Source: Serripes groenlandicus
Taxonomy: Eukaryota > Mollusca > Bivalvia > Cardiida > Cardiidae
Length of the DNA stretch: 64,000 nt
Assembly (NCBI GenBank): GCA_031761405.1
Contig: JASEVX010000003.1
Coordinates: 147,594,555-147,658,554, forward strand
Reading direction: 5' to 3'
The notes under the pieces are model-generated. The model was given only the letters and a program-made list of their open reading frames with translations, did not search any database and was not told where the DNA came from. A program made the position numbers and the translations under genes. This document shows, piece after piece, positions 10,870 to 23,607 of this stretch. Positions within the stretch are counted from its first letter, which is position 1. The number at the start of each line of letters is the position of its first letter.

Positions 10870-13865
10870 CCGTATAGCCTCATGGTACACGTATAGCCTC
10901 ATGGTACACGTATAGCCTCATGGTACACGTATAGCCTCATGGTACACATATAGTCTCATGTTACACGTATAGTCGTCTCATGGTACACGTATAGCCTCGT
11001 GGTACACGTATAGCCTCGTGGTACACGTATAGCCTCGTGGTACACGTATAGCCTCGTGGTACACGTATAGCCTCGTGGTACACGTATAGCCTCGTGGTAC
11101 ACGTATAGCCTCGTGGTACACGTATAGCCTCGTGGTACACGTATAGCCTCGTGGTACACGTATAGCCTCGTGGTACACGTATAGCCTCACGGTACACGTA
11201 TAGCCTCATGTTACACGTATAGCCTCATGGTACACGTATAGACTCATGGTACACGTATAGCCTCGTGGTACACATATAGCCTCGTGGTACAAGTATAGCC
11301 TCATGGTACACGTAGAGCCTCATGGTACACGTATAGCCTCGTGGTACACATATAGCCTCGTGGTACAAGTATAGCCTCATGGTACACGTAGAGTCTCATG
11401 GCACACGTATAGCCTCGTGGTACACGTATAGTCTCATGGTACACGTATAGCCTCGTGGTACACGTATAGCCTCGTGGTACACGTAAAGTCTCATGGTACA
11501 CGTATAACCTCATGGTACACGTATAGCCTCATGGTACACGTATAGTCTCATGTTACACGTATAGTCTCATGTTACACGTATAGCTTCATGGTACACGTAT
11601 AGTCTCATGTTACACGTATATTCTCATGTTACACGTATAGCCTCGTGGTACACGTATAGCCTCATGGTACACGTATAGTCTCATGGTACACGTATAGTCT
11701 CATGTTACACGTATAGTCTCATGTTACACGTATAGTCTCATGTTACACGTATAGTCTCATGGTACACGTATAGCCTCGTGGTACACGTATAGCCTCGTGG
11801 TACACGTAAAGTCTCATGGTACACGTATAACCTCATGGTACACGTATAGCCTCATGGTACACGTATAGTCTCATGTTACACGTATAGTCTCATGTTACAC
11901 GTATAGCCTCATGGTACACGTATAGTCTCATGTTACACGTATAGTCTCATGTTACACGTATAGCCTCATGGAACACGTATAGTCTCATGTTACACGTATA
12001 GTCTCATGGTACACGTATAGTCTCATGTTACACGTATAGTCTCATGTTACACGTATAGTCTCTTGGTACACGTATAGCCTCGTGGTACACGTATAGCCAC
12101 ATAGTTCACGTATAGTCTCATGTTACACGTATAGCATCATGTTACACGTATAGTCTCATGTTACACGTATAGTCTCATGTTACACGTATAACCTCATGTT
12201 ACACGTATAGCCTCATGTTACACGTATAGCCTCATGTTACACGTATAGCCTTATGTTACACGTATAGCCTCATGTTACACGTATAGCCTCGTGGTACACG
12301 TATAGCCTCGTGGTACATGTATAGTCTCATGTTACACGTATAGTCTCATGTTACACGTATAGCCTCATGTTACACGTATAGCCTCGTGGTACACGTATAG
12401 TCTCTTGTTACACGTATAGCCTCGTGGTACACGTATAGTCTCATGGTACACGTATAGTTTCGTGGTACACGTATAGCCTCATGTTACACGTATAGCCTCA
12501 TGGTACACGTATAGCCTCGTGGTACACGTATAGTCTCATGTTACACGTATAGCCTCATGTTACACGTATAGTCTCATATTACACGTATAGCCTCATGTTA
12601 CACGTATAGCCTCATGGTACACGTATAATCTCATGGTACACGTATAGCCTCGTGGTACACGTATAGCCTCGTGGTACACGTATAGCCTCGTGGTACACGT
12701 ATAGCCTCGTGTTACACGTATAGCCTCATGGTACACGTATAGTCTCATGGTACACGTATAGCCTCGTGGTACACGTATAGCCTCATGTTACACGTATAGC
12801 CTCATGGTACACGTATAGCCTCGTGGTACACGTATAGCCTCATGTTATACGTATAGCCTCATAGTACACGTATAGTCTCATGTTACACGTATAGTCTCAT
12901 GTTACACGTATAGCCTCGTGGTACACGTATAGCATCATGGTACACGTATAGTCTCATGGTACACGTATAGTCTCATGTTACACGTATAGTCTCATGTTAC
13001 ACGTATAGCCTCGTGGTACACGTATAGCCTCATGTTACACGTATAGCCTCATAGTTCACGTATAGCCTCGTGGTACACGTATAGCCTCATAGTTCACGTA
13101 TAGCCTCGTGGTACACGTATAGTCTCATGGTATACGTATAGCCTCATAGTTCACGTATAGCCTCGTGGTACACGTATAGCCTCATTGTACACGTATAGCC
13201 TCGTGGTACACGTATAGCCTCGTGGTACACGTATAGCCTCGTGGTACACGTAAAGTCTCATGGTACACGTATAGCCTCGTGGTACACGTATAGCCTCATG
13301 TTACACGTATAGCCTCATAGTTCACGTATAGCCTCGTGGTACACGTATAGCCTCATAGTTCACGTATAGCCTCATGGTACACGTATAGTCTCATGTTACA
13401 CGTATAGCCTCATGGTACACGTATAGCCTCATGGTACACGTATAGCCTCGTGGTACACGTATAGCCTCATGTTACACGTATAGCCTCATGGTACACGTAT
13501 AGCCTCATGGTACACGTATAGCCTTATGTTACACGTATAGCCTCATGGTACACGTATAGCCTCATGATACACGTATAGCCTCATGGTACACGTATAGTCT
13601 CATGTTACACGTATAGCCTCATGGTACACGTATAGCCTCATGGTACACGTATAGCCTCGTGGTACACGTATAACCTCATGTTACACGTATAGTCTCATGT
13701 TACACGTATAGCCTCATGGTACACGTATAGCCTCATGGTACACGTATAGCCTTATGTTACACGTATAGCCTCATGGTACACGTATAGCCTCGTGGTACAC
13801 GTATAGCCTCGTGGTACACGTATAGCCTCATGGTACACGTATAGCCTCATAGTACACGTATAGCC
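10870..13865. repeat. 19-bp minisatellite array, about 158 units
   Basis: Unit close to CCTCATGGTACACGTATAG. The main variants change CATGG to CGTGG or CATGT, and AGCC to AGTC. A block of about ten identical CGTGG units lies at 10990-11180. Open minus-strand frames with a 19-residue period are artefacts. The array sits just upstream of the exon at 14107. Confidence 0.97.
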
Positions 13866-14106
13866 GCACATGAAATAGCCTTAATGGTTAAATTGTGGGT
13901 GAAAAACCTACAACATATGATCTGTGTGACCGTATACATTTAGATGTTATCAAACACAGAATAACAAAATGTAACGCAACGTACGATATAAAACGATTAT
14001 TTCTTAGTGGCATAGACACTAAGATAAGCCATGACGTATATATTTGCACATGTATTATTTTGATTACTAGTAGTAATAATGTAACAGCTTATATATTTCC
14101 TTACAG

Positions 14107-14244
14107 ATGAAGATGCATTGGAATGTAAAGAAGAAGACGGTGACGACGTAAACATCGTTGTTAACCCATACCCAATAACTATCGTTCCAAAATTTGGGGC
14201 GAGTGGGAACAGCACAAAACCGATATCGTCGAGTACAAAACTGG
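14107..14244 (+). CDS. internal coding exon of an unrecognised gene (penultimate exon)
   Basis: An acceptor with a pyrimidine-rich tract ending TTTCCTTACAG precedes the exon, and a GTAATT donor follows it. Only the frame that begins with the last two bases of a split codon is open throughout; the other two frames stop early. It encodes an acidic stretch (EDALECKEEDGDD) and then a Ser/Thr/Pro-rich stretch ending in KL plus the first base of a Gly codon. The exon ends in phase 1, and the exon at 15424 starts with exactly the two bases needed, giving KLG-NHGK across the junction. That phase match is the main support. The 1.18-kb intron between them holds two MITE copies. Upstream exons are not visible; the 3-kb 19-bp array just upstream would then lie in an intron or 5' flank. 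No domain is recognised. Confidence 0.6.
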
Positions 14245-14445
14245 GTAATTAGGGTAACTGATTTCTGACGTCTCGTATTAGGGTATTGTCGCCCATCCAT
14301 GGCGCTAAATGCCTCAAATGTCGTGATAGAGTGTTGTCGTAATTGCAGTGGTGTTAACAGGCCAACACGGGAACACGATATATTTCGTCGTGTTGATGCG
14401 TAATTAATTTCGTTCTAGCGGATTGGCAGAAATCGGACGCCAAAG

Positions 14446-14702
14446 GAGCCGTCCCGAGATAAATCTAACAGTTTAGACTCTGCGTAAAGCATCGACCCGG
14501 ATCAGCATAATCATGCCGCGCAGGCTTAACCAGACTGACACTCTTCGCATCCAGAGGATTTTCTGTTTCATGAATCATTACTTTATATTTCTATCCCCGT
14601 GAAACGGAATGTGTCGGTCCGGATTAGGATGCGTGGACTGCGCAAGTCGATTTGAATAGACACATTACGGGTACATAATGTTGGTTTTCTCTCGGAACGG
14701 CA
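14446..14702. mobile_element. M2 palindromic MITE in the intron of the host gene
   Basis: GAGCCGTCCCGAGATAAA on the left and GTTGGTTTTCTCTCGGAACGG on the right (first 20 bases shown elsewhere in the family) form the ends. The inner word GACTCTGCGTAA is shared with other copies. It lies between the two coding exons. Confidence 0.7.
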
Positions 14703-14749
14703 AATTATATAAGAGATCAGCGTGTAGCTTTTCATTCGCGAAAGAGTCT

Positions 14750-14942
14750 TAAGACCTTCCCCATAAACAGACACATTTTGGACTGATCTGCACAAGGCGA
14801 CTCAGAAATTTCTCATTTTGCTTCAATGTTTTCCAACTCTTTTTAATTATTCTACTGTCATTTTATATAAAGTTTTCAAATTTTTGTTTGGATGTTATCA
14901 AAGTTGTCTACCGAAGATGTTTTAAATGTGGGAATGGGTTAA
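14750..14942. mobile_element. M3 MITE, diverged, in the intron of the host gene
   Basis: TAAGACCTTCCCCATAAACA on the left and TGTGGGAATGGGTTAA on the right, with AAAGTTGTCTACCGAAGATG near the right end. Confidence 0.5.
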
Positions 14943-15423
14943 AACGATAATCCTCCTATTCGATCCGGAAATAAATGAGTGAAAATGTTTTCCATTAGAA
15001 ATACAAATACAGTATAACCTCTGATGAGCGACGACCTCTTTAGAAGGACATTTTAACAATTTCCCCTATTCTAACGAAAAGCAAATGAGCAAATAGAGAA
15101 AATAGAGAAAATATGGACAAAGACATGTGAATTGTGGGATGGAGTGGGAAACACTGTGGGAAAATGAATACTTGCTCTTTAGGATTTTCATAGTGAATTC
15201 TTATCAGATGTATCTAAATTTGTTTTCAACTGGCAAAGCTTTCCCTATATAGTGCAACATTTCTAGAACAGCTACATTCATTTGTCTCTTCTAGATTAGC
15301 GTTGTACTTCAGATAGAAATGTCGCCATTGGACTCGAGATATATAATGGCTTCATTTTTGTTCTGATGGTGGTACATGCTTTTGATGTTATGTTGTTATT
15401 TTATTGTCTCTATCTACCTGTAG

Positions 15424-16091
15424 GAAATCATGGTAAACAGACAAGAACGAAATCCGGGGAATATGAGGAAGTTATTGATTCAATGTCATTGATGACAACA
15501 TCATCCGCGTCGGTTTCCGACCAGTATGCTTTGGATGACATCACATCGCAGTGGCTAGCTTCTCCAAACGCAATATCGTCTGTGCGACGTCTTCGGAAGA
15601 CAATTCCAGAACAAATCCAAAGAAAAATAATGATTCGAGCAAATTCAGACATGAATTGGGGAATAGACTTTCCCGCCCCACCATCCTCACCGAATTCGCA
15701 CAGTCGAAGTAATTCTTTAAAAGAAAGGAAGAAGAGCTCGGGTGTCACAGACGATTTGCATTCGCAGAGACCATCCGGAATCGATGGGAGGCGTGGTGGA
15801 TCTTTAAAAGAGAGAAAACACAGTCACGTGATGGACGAAAGTGGCGAAAAAGGTCTTTGGAGGTCATATTCTATGATAGCAAGCTCGTCTTTATATGACG
15901 GAAATACCAAAACGGATGTCCGTCATTTTAGACGACTCTCAGACAGGAAACGGAGTACTAGTGAAACAGGAAATGACGTCAACACTAATGTTGTAGTGAA
16001 CAATGATAAACAAAATGAACAGAATCGTCCGATACTTCGTAAAAATTCGAAGAAAACTGACAAAACTTCCGCTGTCAAGAAAAACAAGTAG
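15424..16091 (+). CDS. terminal coding exon: Ser/Arg/Lys-rich C-terminal tail, function unknown
   Basis: The exon follows an acceptor with a pyrimidine-rich tract ending CTACCTGTAG and runs 221 codons to a TAG stop, in phase with the exon at 14107. The open frame also extends upstream of the acceptor to an ATG at 15366, so a single-exon start cannot be excluded, but the splice-phase match favours an internal acceptor. The protein is hydrophilic with no membrane segment. It is rich in Ser, Arg and Lys, with the motif SLKERK twice (about residues 98 and 125 of the exon) and several basic sites of the RRLS, RKNS or RKRSTS type that resemble kinase targets. The end is strongly basic (KKTDKTSAVKKNK). 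It looks like a disordered cytoplasmic tail. I do not recognise the family. Base composition is clearly more GC-rich than the flanks. No clear AATAAA signal was seen just downstream. Confidence 0.65.
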
Positions 16092-16479
16092 ACCGTTATT
16101 CACCCACCATCCCTTACTATAGGAAATGTGAAATGACGCATTTTTATTTTTCATTTGCATAAATATTAAGCGTTGCTTTGTGAAAACAAACCTTATCGTA
16201 ATGATTACAACTGTGTAAACTGCTTTGGATCTTCACTGGTGGCAAATGCATTACGGTTATTTTTCGAAGAGCTCATCTCAAAATTAGAGTAATCTTCGGC
16301 ATGTGTCGTGTTTTATATCCATATAGACTGACTAAAGAGGGTTTTTGGCCTGGGGCTTTAGCCACTGGTCATAGTAGTAATACCATTTTTCCGGAGATGG
16401 CAGCCTGCCAATTGCTGTTAACACCCAAAACGCATTTTAGAATAGTTCGTCATGGATTCAACAAAACTGCATTTGAAAG
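16092..16479 (+). other. presumed 3' UTR and flank of the host gene
   Basis: Follows the TAG stop. AT-rich, no obvious AATAAA in the first 200 bp, so the poly(A) site is undetermined. Confidence 0.35.
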
Positions 16480-16850
16480 GTTAAGATCTTCCCCCAAAAA
16501 TATAATTATAATGTTGTTGGAGAACATCAGTGCAAAACTTAACTTGGCCAAATTGAAGGAAATCTTGTCAACACTGTAGAAGCCACATTTTTTATAATTT
16601 GGTCAGAATGTTTATCTTTATGATATTTAGGCAAAGTTCGAATATGGGTCTTGCCGGGTTAAAAACAATTTAGGCCAAATTGGAGGACATTTTTTTTAAT
16701 ACTCTGGGGGCCACATTTTATTTGGCTTCAGCATCTTGAAACTTTGTCTGAATGTTTGCATTTACCATATCTAGTCCGTGTTCGAATATGGGTCATATCG
16801 GTTAAACCAAAATAGGTAACTAGGCCAAATGAAGAACAATCTTGATTACA
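16480..16850. repeat. degenerate 2-3 unit copy of the GGTCAAATTGAAGGAAAATC repeat
   Basis: AGGCCAAATTGAAGGAAATC, GTAGAAGCCACATTTT and TTCGAATATGGGTC recur at about 150-bp spacing, as in the larger array at 49680-51145. Confidence 0.65.
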
Positions 16851-17539
16851 CACTTGATGTTGCATGATAATTGTCTTGATGAGTTTTTGTTTTCCTTCTT
16901 CTGGTAAATGGTTTAGAGAATTATTTCTACTTGATGTGATGTGATTTAACATTGACATTTTTCTCAATATAATAAGGCAGAAACTTCAAAATATTCTTCT
17001 TAAACCTGCTGTAGAATTTCCCTTTGAATCTCATGCCTTAAATGTGTATACTTGTGAGCTCTTGCACTCAGGTGAGCAATATAGTGCAAACAAATTCCTC
17101 CTGTTTTCAAGTTGGCAGTTTCATAATATTTACTATTTTGACATGATCTTTCACTTCTTAACAATAAATACATAAACATAAGGTGCAATTGTTATTTCCT
17201 TTCACATGTTAACTACTTCTCCAACCTTTCTGCAGCCCCAACGCCGTCAACACTTCAGTGCTTTGCTTCTTATACTAAACAAGTGCAGCAGTGATTTATT
17301 TTCGATTGGATTACAAAATAACTTATGTTTAGTTTTACTTTACCCTGTGGAATGGCAAAAAGTTTATCGGCTCATTTGAAAGGACGAGTCAACACTCAAT
17401 TTGACAGAACTAATTTAAATACGATAATTGGGTACAATAATGGAATGTCCGTCGTTTTACAAGATCCACAATGCACTTGAGCGTAGCAGAATTTGGTTAA
17501 TTAATTTGCATCAATATTTTCTGTTATAAAGACACATTT

Positions 17540-17735
17540 TGGGTTATATGTAGCAGACGAATTTGAAAACATAGTGGCGAAAAGGATCAATACTCAACAA
17601 TGTCTCCTTTTGCTATAATGTTTCAAATTGTATTCAAAATATACTTTCATGTACTGTACAGATATTTTCGTTAGTTTTGGTGATGTGTTTTCAAGTCATT
17701 TGTTCAAGAATTGATTATGTGAGAAAAGGGTTAAC
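17540..17735. mobile_element. M3 MITE, left end decayed
   Basis: GCAGACGAATTTGAAAACAT, TCTCCTTTTGCTATAATG and a right end GAGAAAAGGGTTAA identify the family. Confidence 0.55.
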
Positions 17736-17837
17736 GTAATATTTGAATGAGCCATTCTCTATTTTCAATGAATAGTCACGATCTACTTAATCTATTTTTC
17801 AGTTAGAGATGGATATTTGTAAGGATATCATTCAGAA

Positions 17838-18126
17838 ATGATTGATTGATGGGGCTTAAAGCCGTTTCAACAATTTTCCAGTCATAGCATGGCGGCCAGT
17901 TCACCTACTCATGTGTTTCTAGCTAGCATTCTCACACCAGTACTCCACGCAACATACTTTCCAAGCAACAGGCTGCTTTCCCACAAAGACTGTTAGCGAA
18001 AGACGAACGAGGCATTGCACAGTGACTTTTGTCAAACGTCGGAAGGAATGTTGGCACAAATAGGATTCGAACTCTCAATCCCTGGATTGACAGCCCGCGT
18101 CGCTACCGACTGAGCTACCGGGGCTC
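17838..18126 (-). mobile_element. tRNA-derived SINE, family 1 (full length)
   Basis: GATTGATTGAT tail, body with ATGGCGGCCAGTTCACCTAC, and a complete tRNA-like head at 18063-18126 in reverse. At about 290 bp it is the longest copy and serves as the reference for the family here. Confidence 0.85.
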
Positions 18127-19132
18127 GGCCAATCAGAAGTGAAAAGTGCTTATTGTACTTTCGTTTGAATAACGCAAGTCCCATAACAGTTAATTGCTTC
18201 AGATTTGTTCACTGATTTGTAACTTGGACTCAACCATATTTTTAGATATTTATATCGACATAATTTAGATCAAAGGGAAGCAATTCATATTACATAGACG
18301 ACCATGAGAGTTTATCATTATATCAGTATGGGTTATGGTTCATTCTCAACTAGAACAACAGCACAGACACCTGTATCAAATTAAAGTTAATTCTTAGAAC
18401 TACAAAAATGCAACGAAAACTTAAAGATCGACGGACGTTTCATGTGGTCAAAACGAAGGTCACACTTATCCCACACTGAATTTTACTTTCTATTCCAGAA
18501 AATACGGTATCTCTTGAAAATGGCTCTTAAGGTGTCAATAAAGCGAACAATAATTTGGATTTAAAATAAGTCGGAGGATATTCACCTTTACACAAAACAC
18601 TTTAAATTTTCAACAACAGAATTCTCAAATAAGAGACAACTTCAGTCTTACATATTCATCTGAAATTCTTGGACACAAAAGTCTGCCCGTCAAGACGATC
18701 AGATTTACTTCCCTTTGGCCATGTACGAACTGGGGGTGTTGGGAAAGAAAGTAATTTAGTCTCTGTAACGTTCCATTTCCCATTTTTGGCTCGTTTTCGT
18801 ATGTTTTTTAGTAGTTCGTGTTTTGCTATGTAATACTTAATAAAGTTCAACAAGTAAGTATGACTAACACAATATGCAGTATTTCATTCTCGCACATGAT
18901 ACAATACTGACACATCGAACATCTAACAATATCAATTTGTCATTTTAGTCCCGCCTTCTTTTACCAAGATGTTTAAGTCAATGTCCTAGTAGCCCAACGT
19001 GGCTATATTCTCTACGCGAAACAACCCGGATCTATATCTCCACTCGTGGCCCTCATTCTCGCGAATTATCTGATATCTGTAGCACATATACAATTTGAAG
19101 TTTTCACACCCGCTACTTTTATCTCTACATGT
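18127..19132. other. non-coding interval
   Basis: A 65-codon minus-strand open frame (18656-18853) has no recognised motif and no convincing acceptor. Otherwise nothing seen. Confidence 0.4.
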
Positions 19133-19145
19133 CCCCCCCCCCCCC

Positions 19146-19240
<95 letters not shown>
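19133..19240. repeat. poly-C run followed by (TC)n
   Basis: About 24 C (19133-19156) run into about 84 bp of TC repeats with one TTTC interruption. The frames through it (Pro and Ser-Leu runs) are artefacts. Confidence 0.97.
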
Positions 19241-19749
19241 AGAAGGCAGCTCTCAAAGGACCCTTAAATACTTCATCTTTTCGATATACATAATTAACAA
19301 ATAGTACTGGTAACTTACCCAAGAAACTTCATGGTATAACCTAGAAACTGTTGAAAGCCGCGTGAATCACCAAGCAAACAATCAAATGGTTCCAGGAAAA
19401 GATAACCTTTGTCACTTCAAATTATTTTTTGTCGGTTTGCCTCCCTTGTTACAGCCTTCGAAATAATATGATACCATTAGTGTCTTTTAAAAGCTTATTA
19501 TTACTACACATATATTTCTTTAAAATATGCTCTTCATTCGAGGCAAAAACGAAAAGATTTGGAGACAGTGGCGATTAGTATATATATAACCCGATCAGTC
19601 CACACTGATGTACAGTCTGGTAAGTGCTACCACCTCCTAATTGAAGATTGTTTAGTGGGTCAAACACTTAAAGGTGAACAGTGCACAACCTGATCAGACT
19701 ATGGCTATTCATAGGGATTTGGATCTACACTGGGTCGTAAACAACCGAA

Positions 19750-20004
19750 AGCACATTTTGCGGTGTTGGCAGCCAATTCACCAACCCATGCGTTGCCTGA
19801 CTTTCTCGCAATAACAATAAACACAAGTTATTTTGAGAAACTGGCGGCTTTTCCACGTAAACTCTTAGCCCATTAGTAGAAGACGAATGGAAATTTTCGC
19901 ATTGGCTTTTGTCAAACACCGAAACCATGTTGGCCGAGCTTGGAATTGAACTCACAACCCCTGGACTAACAGCCTCCGTCGCAACAAACTTAGATACCGC
20001 GGAT
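19750..20004 (-). mobile_element. old diverged SINE, family 1
   Basis: Recognisable body words (CAGCCAATTCACCAACCCAT, AGCCCATTAGTAGAAGACGA) and a decayed tRNA head ending ACTTAGATACCGCGGATC. No simple tail remains. Confidence 0.65.
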
Positions 20005-20471
20005 CGCCGCGTTGAGGTTCAAAGTTGTTTGCGCAAGTAGATGTTAGTTTACGTTTGTTGAAGATCAGATGTTCTCCGGCGATCTTGAATCATTTATGCC
20101 ATCACAATTCGAAATATAAATGAGCGATGGTGTGGGTAACAACTGTTAAACATTTGTGACCAGCATTAATTTAGATCAGACAGCGCATTCTCGCAGTTTG
20201 CACTGTTCGCCAATAAGGCATAGGATGTACCAAGTAACTTCTGTATAGCGGTTTCCATTTGAATTCTTTAGCATGGACACGCGTGTAGCTCTTTATCAAC
20301 ACTAATGTTGGTCCTCACCCATGGCATCATGGTAATAAACTGATGTGATAGAAAAATGTAAAAACACAATTTTAGCAAATTGTTGTTTGTGCTCTTGTAA
20401 GGTGGCATATTTGTGCCACGAGTTAGCTAGGTAAGTATCGCGATACTTTGACAGGTTATTGTGAACATGTA

Positions 20472-20718
20472 TCGAGGGCTTGGCGTGAAACAGTTGTAAC
20501 TAGAATTTGTATTTTTTTTACCAAGGTTTATCATCTGACCATAAGGTCTTTAAATGCGTTAAATCATTTTTCTTGGTAAACAATGGAAATTTAGGTGCCA
20601 TTGCTCATTCTGAGCAATGGCACCTAAATTTGCATTGTTTACAAAGGGGTCAAAATTGCCCCTAGACCAGGGATTTCAAATAGATCTTTAGTTACAACCG
20701 TTTCACGCCAAGCCTCGA
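20472..20718. mobile_element. MITE family M1, copy 2 (247 bp)
   Basis: Same terminal repeats and inner hairpin as 1004-1241, with an intact TA on both sides. The two copies are alike along their full length, with mainly point changes and a short indel near 20645. TA duplication suggests mobilisation by a Tc1/mariner-type transposase. Confidence 0.8.
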
Positions 20719-20734
20719 TATATGGCAAAGTAAA

Positions 20735-21020
20735 TTGAATGATTGATTGGTGAAATACGCCGCTTTCAAGAATGTTTCATCTATATCACGGCGTTTTCTG
20801 GGTAACTTACGAGTACTTACACCAGCAAGTCAGTCGTATTGCTATAAACCCAACTCAATCAACGAGGAAACATTGTTTACAGTCAAAGAGGTGGATTTTC
20901 GCAAAGAAATGAATACCAATTGTTTTTAAGTCTTTATTATGACCTGGCCTGAGATCGAATCAGTAACCTCCTGCATCCGAAGGGGACGCTCGACTATGAT
21001 CAGACCAACTATGCGGCCCG
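20735..21020 (-). mobile_element. tRNA-derived SINE, family 2
   Basis: A GATTGATTGG tail start, body with TATATCACGGCGTTTTCTGGG, and a reversed promoter region with a B box in GATTCGATCTC. It begins 17 bp after MITE M1 copy 2. The 5' half resembles family 1, the rest differs. Confidence 0.5.
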
Positions 21021-21639
21021 CGATGCGTAGACAAGGAAACTATATAACGATTTATAGCTATTTCTTGCGCAAGAAATATCTGAATATATTTAAATACCGC
21101 GACAAACACTAACACGACATTTTGCGTTAAAAAGTTTTCCAGGAAATAAAAATAAATAAAAATGACACAAATAATTTCCAGGAAAAAATACCTTCTTCGA
21201 AATATTAAAAATATAAAAAAATAGAAGAAAATAAAATTGTTTTTAGCCTTACGATGGTAGGCTACCTACAATATAATACATCTTTTCATATTTTACTTTT
21301 ACTTAAGTGTGTTACCCTAGTCCCAGTACTGTAAGAAGAGCACGCAGACAGTGACGATTCTGGTGAGACAGTGTTTATCAGAGTGTTCACAATACACCAA
21401 TATTACAATAGTCGAGGCTCATTATGATGTGTTTTAAAAATCGTGAATGCAACCAGACAACCTCTCTTCCTGCCGCGGCTAAAATACGGAGTCGCAGATC
21501 TCGGTCTTGTCTTCTCGCAAAACCTGGAAATGGCGATTTATTTTGGCAACGATCCTATTTTAAATAAGAATTATTGATAAACATTTTTGTCTTTAAAACA
21601 GATATTTAGTTTGATCAGATTTGTCTGTTTGTTTTTCCT

Positions 21640-21858
21640 TTTTCCATTTTCTCAGACAGACGCTTTCAAACGCCTCGTGACCAGACGACATTTGAACGTA
21701 TTGTGGCTATATGACTAATTGCTAATAATGAGCAAATTTCTTCGTTTGCCACAATGTTTTCATTCCAATGCAACAGTTAAACACTCATGTACAGAGATTT
21801 TCAATTTTCAAAGTCGTCTGCTACAGGGCTGTTGTACATGTATGTGGGAAAGGGTTAA
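21640..21858. mobile_element. M3 MITE
   Basis: CAGACAGACGCTTTCAAACG, TTCGTTTGCCACAATGTTTT, AAAGTCGTCTGCTACAGG and TGTGGGAAAGGGTTAA. The left TTAA is not preserved. Confidence 0.6.
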
Positions 21859-23607
21859 GATATGTGAATACTGGTTCGAGGAGCGGCTGGACTAGTATGA
21901 ATGAAAATGAGCGTTTAAAGGCAAATGGTAACAGTTGTAAATGGCATGAATCAATTTCTGTAATAAAACAATCTTTTGTTAGGATGGTAACATCTTGACA
22001 GTTTTGAAAGACAATGTAAACAAACTCAGTGTCAAGCCGTTCTATATTGTTACCGAAGGGAGCATGATGATAACTTACTGTCTTTTCGGGGACTGTCTCA
22101 CACTTGCTGGTCTACAAACTTGATATGCCTGAAGTACTTCTAAAAGCTGTATACCAAGGTGATTTGATTATATTATATCATGGTATTTAACATATAAATA
22201 TATCCATGCACTATTAGAGTATGTTTAAATAGTGTTTTATGGTAATAGTTTATCTCAGTCTGCTTTTGCTCATTTCAGCTCAACTAAATTTGTATAACCC
22301 TTACCCGTGAAGTTTCTAGCAATTTGGGATTTAATTCATCTGCGTACAGTGAAGACCCAGACGAGTCCATGCATCCACAATGTCGCAACAGAGTCTTCAA
22401 TTTCCGCATACATATTGAAAAGACATATACCCACATTCTGACAAATAGTTAGAAGTATAACCCCATGACTTTGACGCCAGCATTACTTTTAATGTTGCAA
22501 AATTCGGGAGTCACACATAAGTGTTATTGTTCGAAATGTGTAGCTCCACAATCATGCAACATTAAGGTGTACACCATAAATATTTCTCTGTGGTTAGCTG
22601 GGTACCGAAACACTTAGAGAAAGGGTCCGGTTAACTGAGAGATCGTAACTATCCATACACGTGTCGGGATGTTACTTGACATAAGCGATAAACGAACAGT
22701 GCTCACTAATATCAACAACCTAAGTACATAATCGACCAGTGAAGGATCAGATCAGAAAATGTATTATCGCAGTCTGATCTAGATCTGCCTAGTTTGCCAA
22801 CTAGTCTAAAACGTTTTAAAGAAGGTTCCGAGAAACGGTTCATCCAGGCTGGGACTACACATACGTATTAGTTGTCCCGGATGTAGGTGGATAAGCTATA
22901 TGAATGCGCAGACACTTCTTTATCTAATCTTGTCAAAAGTACCACACGGTCCGTATTTCTGGTTCACGGTCCAAAATATCTACTCCTTTTTGATGAAATA
23001 ATCAATGCCCTTTTCACTTTTTGTGATTCCGTTACGGACAGTCAATAAGACCCCTGCAGGTATCGAAACTATAAAATAAATGAAAACGTTTTCTGTGTTC
23101 AAACATAAACTCCGAACTCCAAATTAGAATTCTGGTTGGTCAATTTTGAGCAAAGAAAAAAATGCTTCTGACTAATCAGATACTTGAGAACAAAGTCTGA
23201 GATTAGAGTATAGTTTTATTGTTTCGGGGCCTGCAGTTAGACAGTCTCACCAGAGAAATACCGGTATTTGAAGCTGGTGTGCTCCAGGAAGACCAAATTA
23301 AGAGTATTTACGACGAGTGTTTGTACTGATCTGGGTCTGCATTTGTGGCAATGGCTGTAAGGTTGGATTTCTTGGTGCAAATCTTGTTTGGTGATACAAA
23401 AATAAACGACATCCCAATTGCATAAATATTCTCTATAAGTATCACGCCAGTAGATGAGTCCGACGACGTTTGACGCATTATCATTCTGACGGTTAATGAA
23501 GTATGCTTGTGCGAGAAAATGCTGCCAAATGTAAAAATACTTCAACAAGAACAATTTCTCCCTATCATACTTTGCCACTCCATCAGAACACCGGTGATAG
23601 TGACAAC
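21859..23607. other. unannotated interval left of the duplication
   Basis: Mixed unique DNA with words such as GATCAGATCAGAAAATG that resemble common bivalve dispersed repeats. A 113-codon minus-strand frame (23237-23578) lacks recognisable motifs and overlaps nothing known. Confidence 0.4.

Noticed and set aside
10956..11513. Minus-strand frames with RGYTCTTRLYVYHEAI repeats
   Set aside because: Products of the 19-bp array, with the 19-residue period expected from three units per cycle.
16301..16579. 92-codon frame downstream of the host gene as another exon
   Set aside because: Its second half lies in the degenerate 150-bp repeat and it lacks splice support.
19046..19304. Pro- and Ser/Leu-rich frames
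   Set aside because: Poly-C and (TC)n translated in two frames.
23237..23578. 113-codon minus-strand frame as a gene
   Set aside because: No motif recognised and several chance frames above 100 codons are expected in 64 kb of such AT content.
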